Source: Gemmatimonadota bacterium
GTDB lineage: Bacteria; Gemmatimonadota; Gemmatimonadetes; Gemmatimonadales; GWC2-71-9
Assembly (NCBI GenBank): GCA_003222155.1
Contig: QHUU01000076.1
Coordinates: 1-34,799 of the forward strand
Reading direction: 5' to 3'
DNA: 34,799 nt
The notes beneath the pieces are model-generated. The model was not told the origin of the DNA and did not search any database. It was given only the letters and a program-made list of their open reading frames with translations. This document shows, in pieces, positions 24,646-31,506 of the stretch. Position numbers and translations under genes: made by a program. Positions within the stretch are counted from its first letter, which is position 1. Every line of letters starts with the position of its first letter.

Positions 24646-25694
24646 GAGTGGGCCGCGCCGAGGGTGGTGGGTGCCGGCTCCAGGCCGGGCAGCGGGAGGT
24701 CCGCCCGGGCGTCCAGCGTCCAGTCGCTGCGCTCGCCCAGGCCGAGGCGGTACCAGCCGGCACGGGCGATCATGGCGGCGTTGTCGGCGTTCAGCCGTGG
24801 GCTCGCGACGGCCACGCGGGCGAGCCCTCCGTCCGAGAGGCGCCGGGCGGCGAGGTCCGCGAGCGCCCGGCTGCACGCCACGCCGCCGCCCAGCACGGCG
24901 GTACGGTGGCCCGTGGCGCGGACCGCACGCTCGAGCTTGGCGACCAGCACGTCGAGCACCGCGTCCTGGAAGGCGCGGGCGAGATGCGCACGGTCGCGCT
25001 CGAGATCGTCGCTCGCGCGCACGGCGCGCAGCACCGCGGTCTTCAGACCGGAGAACGAGAACTCGTAGCCTTCGTCCCGCATCGGACGCGGAAACGAGAA
25101 GCGGGTGGGATCGCCCTGAGCCGCGAGCCGCTCGATCGCCGCGCCGCCCGGGTACCCCAGGCCCAAGAGCGTCGCCACTTTGTCGAACGCCTCGCCGGCC
25201 GCGTCGTCGCGGGTCGCGCCCAGCAGGCGGTAACGCCCCCAGGCGGGAACATCGAGCAGCAGCGTGTGACCCCCGGAAACGAGCAACGCGACGAACGGCG
25301 GCGCGAGGTCCGGGTCTTCCACGAGCGGCGCGAAGAGATGGCCTTCCATGTGATGGACGCCGATCAGCACGCGGTCGCCGGCGTAGGCCAGCGCCTTGGC
25401 GTAGACCACGCCCACCAGCAGGGCGCCGACGAGCCCCGGGCCCTGCGTCACGGCGACGGCGTCCACCGCGCTCCACCCGATGCCGGCCTCGGCGAGCGCG
25501 CGGTCCACGACCGCCGGCAGCGCCGCCAGATGTGCCCGGCTCGCGAGCTCCGGCACCACGCCCCCGAACACGCGGTGCACGTCCTGCGACAGGATCACGA
25601 GCCCGGCGAGCTCGGGACGTCGGCGCTCGCCCACCAGCACCGCGGCCGAGGTCTCGTCGCACGACGTCTCGATCCCGAGGACGACGTCAGCCAC
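24642..25694 (-). CDS. tsaD: tRNA N6-adenosine threonylcarbamoyltransferase
   Basis: Adds threonylcarbamoyl to A37 of ANN-decoding tRNAs (t6A), with TsaB, TsaE and TsaC encoded elsewhere. The 350-residue product begins VLGIETSCDETSAAVL, the ASKHA phosphate-1 motif, has the metal-binding HHMEGH, LLVSGGHTLLL, the GYPGGAAIERLA loop and GGGVACSRALADLAA near the end. The length is normal. The start overlaps the ybbR-type gene by 8 bases. Confidence 0.96.
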   Translation of the reverse strand: MADVVLGIETSCDETSAAVLVGERRRPELAGLVILSQDVHRVFGGVVPELASRAHLAALPAVVDRALAEAGIGWSAVDAVAVTQGPGLVGALLVGVVYAKALAYAGDRVLIGVHHMEGHLFAPLVEDPDLAPPFVALLVSGGHTLLLDVPAWGRYRLLGATRDDAAGEAFDKVATLLGLGYPGGAAIERLAAQGDPTRFSFPRPMRDEGYEFSFSGLKTAVLRAVRASDDLERDRAHLARAFQDAVLDVLVAKLERAVRATGHRTAVLGGGVACSRALADLAARRLSDGGLARVAVASPRLNADNAAMIARAGWYRLGLGERSDWTLDARADLPLPGLEPAPTTLGAAHS

Positions 25695-26622
25695 GGCCGG
25701 TCTTCCGTCTGAGGGAGACGGAGTCGGGCACGGCGTGTGCGACGATGCCGGGAGGCGCGCTGACCGTGAGGCGGGCGTAGCCGCCCGGGCCGGCCTTGCC
25801 CACGAGGTGCGCCACCACCCGCACGCTGTCGCGGGTCAGGGTGTTCACCCGCGATTCGGGGCCCCGCACCGTCACCCCCACGCGCTCGACCGAGAGCAGG
25901 AACCCCGTGAAGCCCGACGCCGCGGTCGTGATCGGGACGCCCGAGAGCGAGCGCTCGACGATAGCGGTCACCTCGCCCGCCATGCGCACCTCTTTGGGCG
26001 CGATGCGCACGATGCCGAGCGGGGCCGTATCGAGCGGGACGGTGCGGAAGAAGGGGCCGTTCACGCTGGAGATGACGATCGGCAGCGTGGTCACCGAGTC
26101 GATCAGGGCCAGGCTCTTCTCCGGGCCGATGACGCGCGCCATGCTCGGCGTGATGGACAGCCCTCGCATCACGTACCCCGACTCGGCCTCGACCCGCACC
26201 CGCGCCACGATCCGTACGTCCTTGTGCACGACCGAATCCAGCACGACCTCGACGTCGCGCGGCCGGATGTCGGCCACCTGGACGTCGCTGCCCTTGGGGA
26301 GCTCGACGTCGGTCGGCTGCAGCTGTACGCGCCACGCCGATGCCGAGAAGGTGTCGGGGATGACCTTGCGGATCACGCGCGGGAAGGTGCGGAGCTTGAG
26401 GATCTCACTGCCCTTCCCCGTGATGACCACGGTCACGCCCGCGGGTTGCTGGCGCACGCTGCGTCCGGGCGGGACGACGACGGCGAGCCGCATGGCGAAG
26501 CTCTGCGCCAGCGGCTGCTGCGCCGCGACCGCCACGTACAACATGGCGGCGAAGAAGCCGGCCGCCAGCTTGATCGGCCAGTTGCGCACGAACAGCTGCG
26601 CCAGGCTAGCGCGAACGCTCAT
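25687..26622 (-). CDS. YbbR-domain membrane protein (CdaR-like)
   Basis: 311 residues with one N-terminal membrane helix (PIKLAAGFFAAMLYVAVAAQQ) and an extracytoplasmic part made of YbbR-type repeats: VTVVITGKGSEILKL, VELPKGSDVQVADIRPRDVEVVLDSVV, and segments such as ITPSMARVIGPEKSLALIDSV and VGVTVRGPESRVNTLTRDSVRVVAHL. CdaR-type proteins often regulate the diadenylate cyclase CdaA, encoded next door in many bacteria. No cyclase gene is adjacent here, so that partnership is uncertain. The start overlaps the tlpA-type gene by 17 bases. Confidence 0.85.
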   Translation of the reverse strand: MSVRASLAQLFVRNWPIKLAAGFFAAMLYVAVAAQQPLAQSFAMRLAVVVPPGRSVRQQPAGVTVVITGKGSEILKLRTFPRVIRKVIPDTFSASAWRVQLQPTDVELPKGSDVQVADIRPRDVEVVLDSVVHKDVRIVARVRVEAESGYVMRGLSITPSMARVIGPEKSLALIDSVTTLPIVISSVNGPFFRTVPLDTAPLGIVRIAPKEVRMAGEVTAIVERSLSGVPITTAASGFTGFLLSVERVGVTVRGPESRVNTLTRDSVRVVAHLVGKAGPGGYARLTVSAPPGIVAHAVPDSVSLRRKTGRG

Positions 26623-27148
26623 CCATGAGCCGCCCGATGAGAGTTTCGTTGACCGGGCTGTCCCACTCGGAGGGCCCGATCACCTTCTTGATGATCACGC
26701 CGTCGGGGCTGATGACCCAGGTCTCCGGGACGCCAGTCGCCTGGTACGCTTGCTTCATCGCCCCCGTCTGGTCGTGCAGGATGTCGAAGGTGAGCCCCAG
26801 GTCGCGCGCGAACGCGGCGACGACCGAGTCCCCGTCCTCGTCGATGCTCACCGCCACGACCGCGAAGCCGCTACTCCCGAGTTTGCGCGACAGCCGTTCG
26901 AGCGACGGCATCTCGACCCGGCACGGCTCGCACCACGTCGCCCAGAGATTCAGGAGCACCACCCGGCCGCGATAGTCGGCGAGCGTGGCGGGGCGCCCCG
27001 TGGCCAGGTTCCGGGCGTGGAAGTCCGGCGCGCGCGATCCGACGCCGAGCAGGTCGATCTGGGGACGGATCTTCACTGCCAGGGCGGTCCCGAACAGCAG
27101 CGTCATGGCGACGCCGACCGCGAACGCCCGGCGCCGCATGTCGCTCAT
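26606..27148 (-). CDS. TlpA/ResA-like membrane-anchored thiol-disulfide oxidoreductase
   Basis: Periplasmic thioredoxin-fold protein, likely reducing disulfides during envelope protein or cytochrome c maturation. The 180 residues have an N-terminal signal-anchor (RRRAFAVGVAMTLLFGTALAV), then APDFHARNL, and the redox motif WATWCEPC (WCxxC) followed by VEMPSLERLSRKL and the cis-proline-type segment YQATGVPETWVIS. The ATG at 27146-27148 overlaps the rpe stop as ATGA; a second ATG at 27139 is possible. Its link to the cytochrome c fusion gene 3 kb away is only suggestive. Confidence 0.9.
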   Translation of the reverse strand: MSDMRRRAFAVGVAMTLLFGTALAVKIRPQIDLLGVGSRAPDFHARNLATGRPATLADYRGRVVLLNLWATWCEPCRVEMPSLERLSRKLGSSGFAVVAVSIDEDGDSVVAAFARDLGLTFDILHDQTGAMKQAYQATGVPETWVISPDGVIIKKVIGPSEWDSPVNETLIGRLMDERSR

Positions 27149-27825
27149 ACCGTCACCAGGCAGCGGCGCTTCAGGTCCCGCACCTCGCGCGCCGGGTCGG
27201 GGCTCGCGAAAATCGCGTTCCCTACGACGAACGTGTCGGCGCCCGCCGCGTGCGCCGTGGCGATGGTCTGCGCGGTGACGCCGCCGTCCACCTCGAGGAG
27301 CGCGCCCGACCCGTGCGTCGTGAGCAGCTCGCGCGCGCGGCGGATCTTGTCGTCCGAGGAGGCGAGATACGACTGGCCCCCGAACCCGGGGTTCACGGTC
27401 ATCACGAGCAGCAGATCCAGGTCGGCGATCACCTCTTCGGCGAGCGCGAGCGGGGAGCCGGGGTTGAGCGCCAGTCCCGCGAGCATGCCGCGGCTCCGCG
27501 CCGCGGCCAGCTGGCGCTGGACGTGCACCGTCGCCTCGGGGTGGAACGTGAACACCGACGCGCCCGCCGCCGCGAAGGGCTCGAGGTAGCGCTCCGGCTC
27601 GAGCACCATCAGGTGCACGTCGATCGGCTTGTCCGTGAGCCGGCGCAGTGCTTCGATCATGTTGGCACCGAACGTGAGATTCGGCACGAACCGTCCGTCC
27701 ATCACGTCGACGTGCAGCCAATCGGCGCCCGCCGCCAGTACCTGACTCACCTGCTCCGCGAGGCGCGTGAGATCGGCCGACAAGACGCTGGGCGCGATGC
27801 GGATGCCGTTCATTCTTTTGATCAT
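27145..27825 (-). CDS. rpe: Ribulose-phosphate 3-epimerase
   Basis: Interconverts ribulose 5-phosphate and xylulose 5-phosphate in the pentose phosphate pathway. The 226-residue TIM barrel begins IRIAPSVLSADLTRLAEQV and carries the metal-site and phosphate motifs LHVDVMDGRFVPNLTFG, DVHLMVLEPERY, FHPEATVHVQ, LVMTVNPGFGGQSY, LEVDGGVTAQTI and VVGNAIF. The ATG at 27825 overlaps the PASTA gene stop by one base; ATG at 27813 is an alternative nearer the family start. Confidence 0.96.
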   Translation of the reverse strand: MIKRMNGIRIAPSVLSADLTRLAEQVSQVLAAGADWLHVDVMDGRFVPNLTFGANMIEALRRLTDKPIDVHLMVLEPERYLEPFAAAGASVFTFHPEATVHVQRQLAAARSRGMLAGLALNPGSPLALAEEVIADLDLLLVMTVNPGFGGQSYLASSDDKIRRARELLTTHGSGALLEVDGGVTAQTIATAHAAGADTFVVGNAIFASPDPAREVRDLKRRCLVTV

Positions 27826-28595
27826 CACGGGCTCCGGGCCACGACGACGTCCACCACGGTGCCGGGGGCGGCCAGGGTGCCCGCCGCCGGCCGCTGCGCG
27901 ATCACGGTGCCCGGCGTCGCGTCGCCCGAGCGACGCCGCGTCACGGTACCCAGCGCGAGGCCCTCCTGCTCCAGACGGGTGCGCGCATCCGCCTGCGACA
28001 GGCCGAGCAGGCCCGGCACGGCGATGGTCGGGGCGCCCCGGCTCACGACCACCGTCACCGGCGCCCCAGGGGCCAGGAGCGTCGTGGCGGCCGGTCGGGT
28101 GAGCATCGTCACTCCGGGGGCCGCCGCGGCCTGCACCGACTCCACCTGCGCCACGGTGAGCCCGGCCGCGACGATCAGCTGCTGCGCCAGCGGTCCATCC
28201 AGTCCGGCCACGTGCGGTACCGGAATCTTGGGGGGACCGTCGCTCGACACCAGGGTCACCCGCAGCCCCGCCGGCGCGCTCACGCCGGGGGGCGGGTCCT
28301 GCCAGATGATGCTGCCCTGCGGGGCGCTGGGGTGCGACTGCGAGCCGCCGTCCTGCACCTGCAGGCCCGCCTTGCGGAGCGCGGCCGAGGCCTCCTGCAG
28401 CGACAGACCCAGCACGCGCGGGACCACGTCGTGTCCGTGCAGGATGGGGGCGGGAAAGAGAACGAGGTACGCCGTCAGATACCCTGCCACGATGGCTCCG
28501 ACGAGGGCGAGTCCCCAGCGTCGCGCCCCGGACAGGTCGCCGAGCGCGGGCAGCTTCCATGCCTGCAGCGGCGGGACGTGGCGGCGGAGCTGCAT
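27825..28595 (-). CDS. Membrane-anchored three-PASTA-domain protein
   Basis: 256 residues: a short cytoplasmic N-terminus, one membrane helix (WGLALVGAIVAGYLTAYLVLF, about 27-47) and three outward-facing PASTA domains (about 55-120, 123-190 and 192-256), each with the pattern VP.v.G.s..eA...L...GL and a closing ...PGT.V.vvvs. PASTA domains bind muropeptides or beta-lactams in PBPs and PknB-type kinases, but no kinase or transpeptidase domain is present, so this is a stand-alone sensor or scaffold. The ATG at 28595 overlaps the rsmB stop by one base. Confidence 0.88.
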   Translation of the reverse strand: MQLRRHVPPLQAWKLPALGDLSGARRWGLALVGAIVAGYLTAYLVLFPAPILHGHDVVPRVLGLSLQEASAALRKAGLQVQDGGSQSHPSAPQGSIIWQDPPPGVSAPAGLRVTLVSSDGPPKIPVPHVAGLDGPLAQQLIVAAGLTVAQVESVQAAAAPGVTMLTRPAATTLLAPGAPVTVVVSRGAPTIAVPGLLGLSQADARTRLEQEGLALGTVTRRRSGDATPGTVIAQRPAAGTLAAPGTVVDVVVARSP

Positions 28596-29839
28596 CAGGG
28601 CGTCCGCGCGAAGCGCGCCGCGTATGCACCGTCGATTCCGTCGCGCTGTGGAAGGCACCGCAGGTCGCCGTCCGGAGTGAGCAGGGCGGCCGGCACCGCG
28701 GCCGGCACGGGCGCGCGCACGAACGCGGGGTGGGAGGCGAGGAACTCGGTCACGATGTCGTGGTTCTCCTCCGGCTCGAGCGAGCAGGTACTGTAGACGA
28801 GCAATCCCCCAGGACCGACGAGTGTTGCGGCGGCCGCGAGCAGCGCCCGCTGCCGCCGGGCGGCGTGTACGATCGTGCGCGGCGTGATCCGCCAGCGGGC
28901 GTCCGGATGCCGGGCCATGGTGCCGGTGGCGGTGCACGGGGCGTCCACCAACACGGCGGACACGGTTCCCGGCGCGAACGGTGCCGACAGAAGATCGGCG
29001 ACCGTCACCCGAATCGCCACTCCCGCACGTCGCGTCGTCTCGGCCAGCCGGCGGATGCGCTCCGGCCGGGCGTCCCCCGCCACCACTCGAGCCCCGTCCC
29101 GCTCCAGCATCACGGCCTTGCCGCCCGGGGCGGCACAGGCATCGTACACGAGCGCTCCCGACGGGATCGCGGCGTAGCGGCACACGAGGGCGTGGGCGGG
29201 GTCCTGGACGATAAAGCCGCCTTCCGCGTAGCCCGGCAACCGCGAGGGGTTTGGGACTCGGGGTTCGGGGCTCGGGATCAAGCGCACTCCCGCTCCGAAT
29301 GGCGCCTCTGTTACACCGAAGCCCGCGTCCCGGAGCCGCGAGGCGAGCTCTGAGATGCTCCAGCGGACAGGCTGCAGGGTGAGGGGCGGCTTGGCGTCGT
29401 TCCACGCGATGAGCCGGTGGGTGTCCTCGAGCCCGAACTGGCGACGCCATCGCTCGAAAAGCCAGCGGGGGTGGGTATCGCCCGAATCCCGGGCCCCGAG
29501 CCCCGAGCCCCGTTGCAGTTTCCGCAGCGCCTGGTTCACGTACCTCGCCGCCGCTTCCCCCGCCGCTTCCCTCGCCAGCTCCACGCTGGTGGCGACCGCC
29601 GCGTAGGCCGGCACGCGGGCCAGGGCGGCGAGCTGGTAGGCACCAAGACGGAGGACATCGTGCAGGCGGGGGTCGGTGTGGCGCAGCCGCAGTCGGCGGT
29701 CGAGATCCGCCTGGCCCCGCAGCACGCCGGCGGCGAGCTCGTAAGCGAGCCGGCGGTCGCGCCCGGGGAGCGTGGGGAGCACCCGGTCCCGCGCCGCTTG
29801 GAACGTGCCGCCGGAGCGCACCGCCTGGAGGATGTGCAA
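28595..29839 (-). CDS. rsmB: 16S rRNA (cytosine-967-C5)-methyltransferase
   Basis: Methylates C967 of 16S rRNA. The 414-residue product has an N-terminal NusB-like RNA-binding domain (about 1-130) and a Rossmann methyltransferase domain with SAM motif VYDACAAPGGKA (232-242), and the two catalytic cysteines C302 (DAPCTATGT) and C352 (VYSTCSLEPEEN). Two peptide segments, residues about 111-121 and 189-200, are encoded by degenerate 7-base repeats and sit at places where the family is variable in length. The TTG at 29839 lacks a ribosome site; an in-frame ATT at 29872, with GAAGGA upstream, would restore the usual ARRAAL start. It follows thiG. Confidence 0.93.
   Translation of the reverse strand: MHILQAVRSGGTFQAARDRVLPTLPGRDRRLAYELAAGVLRGQADLDRRLRLRHTDPRLHDVLRLGAYQLAALARVPAYAAVATSVELAREAAGEAAARYVNQALRKLQRGSGLGARDSGDTHPRWLFERWRRQFGLEDTHRLIAWNDAKPPLTLQPVRWSISELASRLRDAGFGVTEAPFGAGVRLIPSPEPRVPNPSRLPGYAEGGFIVQDPAHALVCRYAAIPSGALVYDACAAPGGKAVMLERDGARVVAGDARPERIRRLAETTRRAGVAIRVTVADLLSAPFAPGTVSAVLVDAPCTATGTMARHPDARWRITPRTIVHAARRQRALLAAAATLVGPGGLLVYSTCSLEPEENHDIVTEFLASHPAFVRAPVPAAVPAALLTPDGDLRCLPQRDGIDGAYAARFARTP
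29246..29280. repeat. Degenerate heptanucleotide tandem repeat A inside rsmB
   Basis: Five consecutive 7-base units on the plus strand, consensus GGGGYTC: GGGGTTT, GGGACTC, GGGGTTC, GGGGCTC, GGGATCA, in perfect 7-base phase. It is read on the minus strand as proline-rich peptide (residues about 189-200 of RsmB). The G-runs could also form a quadruplex on the plus strand. Confidence 0.8.
29481..29512. repeat. Degenerate heptanucleotide tandem repeat B inside rsmB, inverted to A
   Basis: Four and a half 7-base units on the plus strand: CCCGAAT, CCCGGGC, CCCGAGC, CCCGAGC, CCCG. Its reverse complement is the GGGGCTC family of repeat A, so A and B are an inverted pair about 200 bases apart. It codes a glycine/serine/arginine segment (residues about 111-121) of RsmB. 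Confidence 0.8.
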
Positions 29840-29867
29840 CGCCGCGCGCCGGGCGGCGGTGGCGTCC

Positions 29868-30665
29868 CTAATCCAGCATTCCTTCGAGCGGCGACGACGG
29901 CACGGCGACCTCGCGCTTCGGCATGCGGCCCGCGAGGTAGGCCGTCCGGCCGGCCTCGACGGCCAGCCGCATCGCGTGCGCCATGCCCACGGGGTCTCGC
30001 GCCGCCGCCAGTGCGGTGTTCATGAGGATGCCGTCCACGCCCTGCTCCATCGTCACGCACGCATCCGACGCGGTCCCGACGCCGGCGTCCACCACGACCG
30101 GGACCGTGAGCCGGCGCTTGATCGTCCGGACGCCGTACGGATTCAGGAGCCCGAGCCCGCTGCCGATCGGCGATGCCAGGGGCATCACGGCGGCGCAGCC
30201 AGCGTCCTCGAGGCGCAGCGCGGTGACGAGATCCTCGTTGGTATAGGCCAGCACTTTGAAGCCGTCCTTGACCAGGGTGCGCGCCGCGTCCAGCAGACCC
30301 TGGACGTCGGGGAGCAGCGTCTCCTGGTCGCCGATTACCTCGAGCTTGACGAACTCGTTGAACCCGGCTTCGCGCGCCAGGCGGGCGTAGCGCACGGCGT
30401 CGTCGGCCGTGAAGCAGCCCGCCGTGTTCGCGAGCAGGAAATACCGGTTCGGATCGAGGTGGTGCAGGATCCCCGTCTCTTTCGAGCGATCGAGGTCCAC
30501 GCGACGCACCGCCACGGTCACGACTTCCGCGCCCGCGGCCTCGATGGCGCGAGCCATCGTCTCATTGTCGCGATACTTGCCCGTGCCCACCATGAGGCGC
30601 GAGTGGAGCGTGCGGCCGCCCACGACGAACGGTGTGTCCCGGACGGTGTCTACGGCGATGGTCAT
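29868..30665 (-). CDS. thiG: Thiazole synthase
   Basis: Builds the thiazole phosphate moiety of thiamine from deoxyxylulose phosphate, a glycine-derived imine and ThiS thiocarboxylate. The 265 residues show the family segments TLHSRLMVGTGKYRDNE, the Schiff-base lysine region NEFVKLEVIGDQETLLPD, LVKDGFKVLAYTNEDLV, and the phosphate site VPVVVDAGVGTASDACVTMEQGVDGILMN cut here to its motifs. The ATG at 30665 lies 5 bases after the thiS stop. No thiF, thiH/thiO or thiC gene is in the window. Confidence 0.95.
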   Translation of the reverse strand: MTIAVDTVRDTPFVVGGRTLHSRLMVGTGKYRDNETMARAIEAAGAEVVTVAVRRVDLDRSKETGILHHLDPNRYFLLANTAGCFTADDAVRYARLAREAGFNEFVKLEVIGDQETLLPDVQGLLDAARTLVKDGFKVLAYTNEDLVTALRLEDAGCAAVMPLASPIGSGLGLLNPYGVRTIKRRLTVPVVVDAGVGTASDACVTMEQGVDGILMNTALAAARDPVGMAHAMRLAVEAGRTAYLAGRMPKREVAVPSSPLEGMLD

Positions 30666-30670
30666 GCGTG

Positions 30671-30883
30671 TCAGCCCCCTCCCACGAAATGCACCAGCTC
30701 GATCGCGTCGCCCGCGGCGACCGTCACGTCGCCCAGCCTGGGGCGCCGCACGATCGCGCGGTTGTGCTCGACGACGACGGCGCGGGGGTCGAGCTCGAGT
30801 GAGCGGAGCAGCTCGAGCAGCGTGGCGCCGCGCGCCACCATTCGGGGCTCCCCGTTCACCATCACGTCGATCGAATCGTTCAC
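30671..30883 (-). CDS. thiS: Sulfur carrier protein ThiS
   Basis: Ubiquitin-fold sulfur carrier for thiazole formation. The 70 residues (NDSIDVMVNGEPRMV, LLELLRSLELDPRAVVVEHNRAIV, IELVHFVGGG) end in the Gly-Gly-Gly tail whose terminal glycine becomes the thiocarboxylate. The GTG at 30881-30883 overlaps the preceding stop as GTGA; homologues would also fit an ATG 7 codons later. Confidence 0.93.
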   Translation of the reverse strand: MNDSIDVMVNGEPRMVARGATLLELLRSLELDPRAVVVEHNRAIVRRPRLGDVTVAAGDAIELVHFVGGG

Positions 30884-31506
30884 GACTGCCACTCCTCGAG
30901 CATCTGTCGCGCCGCGTCCGCCGGGGCGGGCGCATCCCACAGCGCCCGGATCGCCGCGACGCCGTACGCGCCCGCCCGCCGCACCTCGGCTGCCCGCTGG
31001 GGCGTCACGCCGCCGATCGCGATCACCGGGAGGCCCAGGCTGACAATCGGCTCGAGCCGCGCGAGTCCCAGGGGCTCGCGGTCGGGATGCGTGGCGGTGC
31101 GGTACAGCGGTCCTACTAAAAGATAGTCGGCTCCGCCGGCGCGCGCGGCTTCCGCTTCGGCCAAGTCGTGCACCGACTTGCCGATCCACCACCGGGGTTC
31201 GAGCCGGCGGGCGTCCTGCGGATCGAGACTCGCGAGGCCGAGCTGAACGCCCGCGGCTCCGACAGCGAGCGCCACGTCGAGGCGGTCGTTGACGAACAGG
31301 CGGGCGGGCCGGCAGGCGGACAGGCGGACGGCGAGCTCGTGATGCTCGAGGCCGGAGAGGACGCGGCCGCGCGCGTGCAGGGCGAGGCGCTCGGCGCCGC
31401 CTGCCGCCAGCGCTCGGGCGACGTCGTCCATGTCGGGCCTGCGGGCGATACGCTCGTCGGTGATGGCGTGCAGCCGCGGCAGCGCACCCCCCCCCGTTCG
31501 CGTCAC
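30880..31506 (-). CDS. ThiE/TenI family protein, probably thiazole tautomerase-like
   Basis: 208-residue TIM barrel of the thiamine phosphate synthase/TenI superfamily. It has LHAITDERI at the start, LFVNDRLDVALAVGAAGVQLGLASL, IGKSVHDLAEAEAA, LLVGPLYRTATHPDREPLG and PVIAIGGVTPQRAAEV. True ThiE proteins usually read GVHLGQ(D/E)D in the metal-binding segment; here it is GVQLGLASL, lacking that acidic residue, which resembles the tautomerase TenI. Adjacent ThiS and ThiG fit a tautomerase role, but ThiE activity is not excluded. The GTG at 31506 overlaps the fmt stop (GTGA). A G9 run spans codons 4-7. Confidence 0.85.
   Translation of the reverse strand: MTRTGGGALPRLHAITDERIARRPDMDDVARALAAGGAERLALHARGRVLSGLEHHELAVRLSACRPARLFVNDRLDVALAVGAAGVQLGLASLDPQDARRLEPRWWIGKSVHDLAEAEAARAGGADYLLVGPLYRTATHPDREPLGLARLEPIVSLGLPVIAIGGVTPQRAAEVRRAGAYGVAAIRALWDAPAPADAARQMLEEWQS
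31487..31495 (-). repeat. G9 homopolymer at the 5' end of the ThiE/TenI gene
   Basis: Nine consecutive C on the plus strand (G9 in the coding strand) span codons 4-7 of the gene. A one-base slip would shift the frame just after the start and abolish the protein, and may affect coupling to thiS and thiG downstream. Confidence 0.9.

Noticed and set aside
23758-25662. One 634-residue protein joining TsaD-region sequence to Lgt
   Set aside because: The N-terminal part is an out-of-frame reading of tsaD; the real Lgt starts at the ATGA overlap at 24645.
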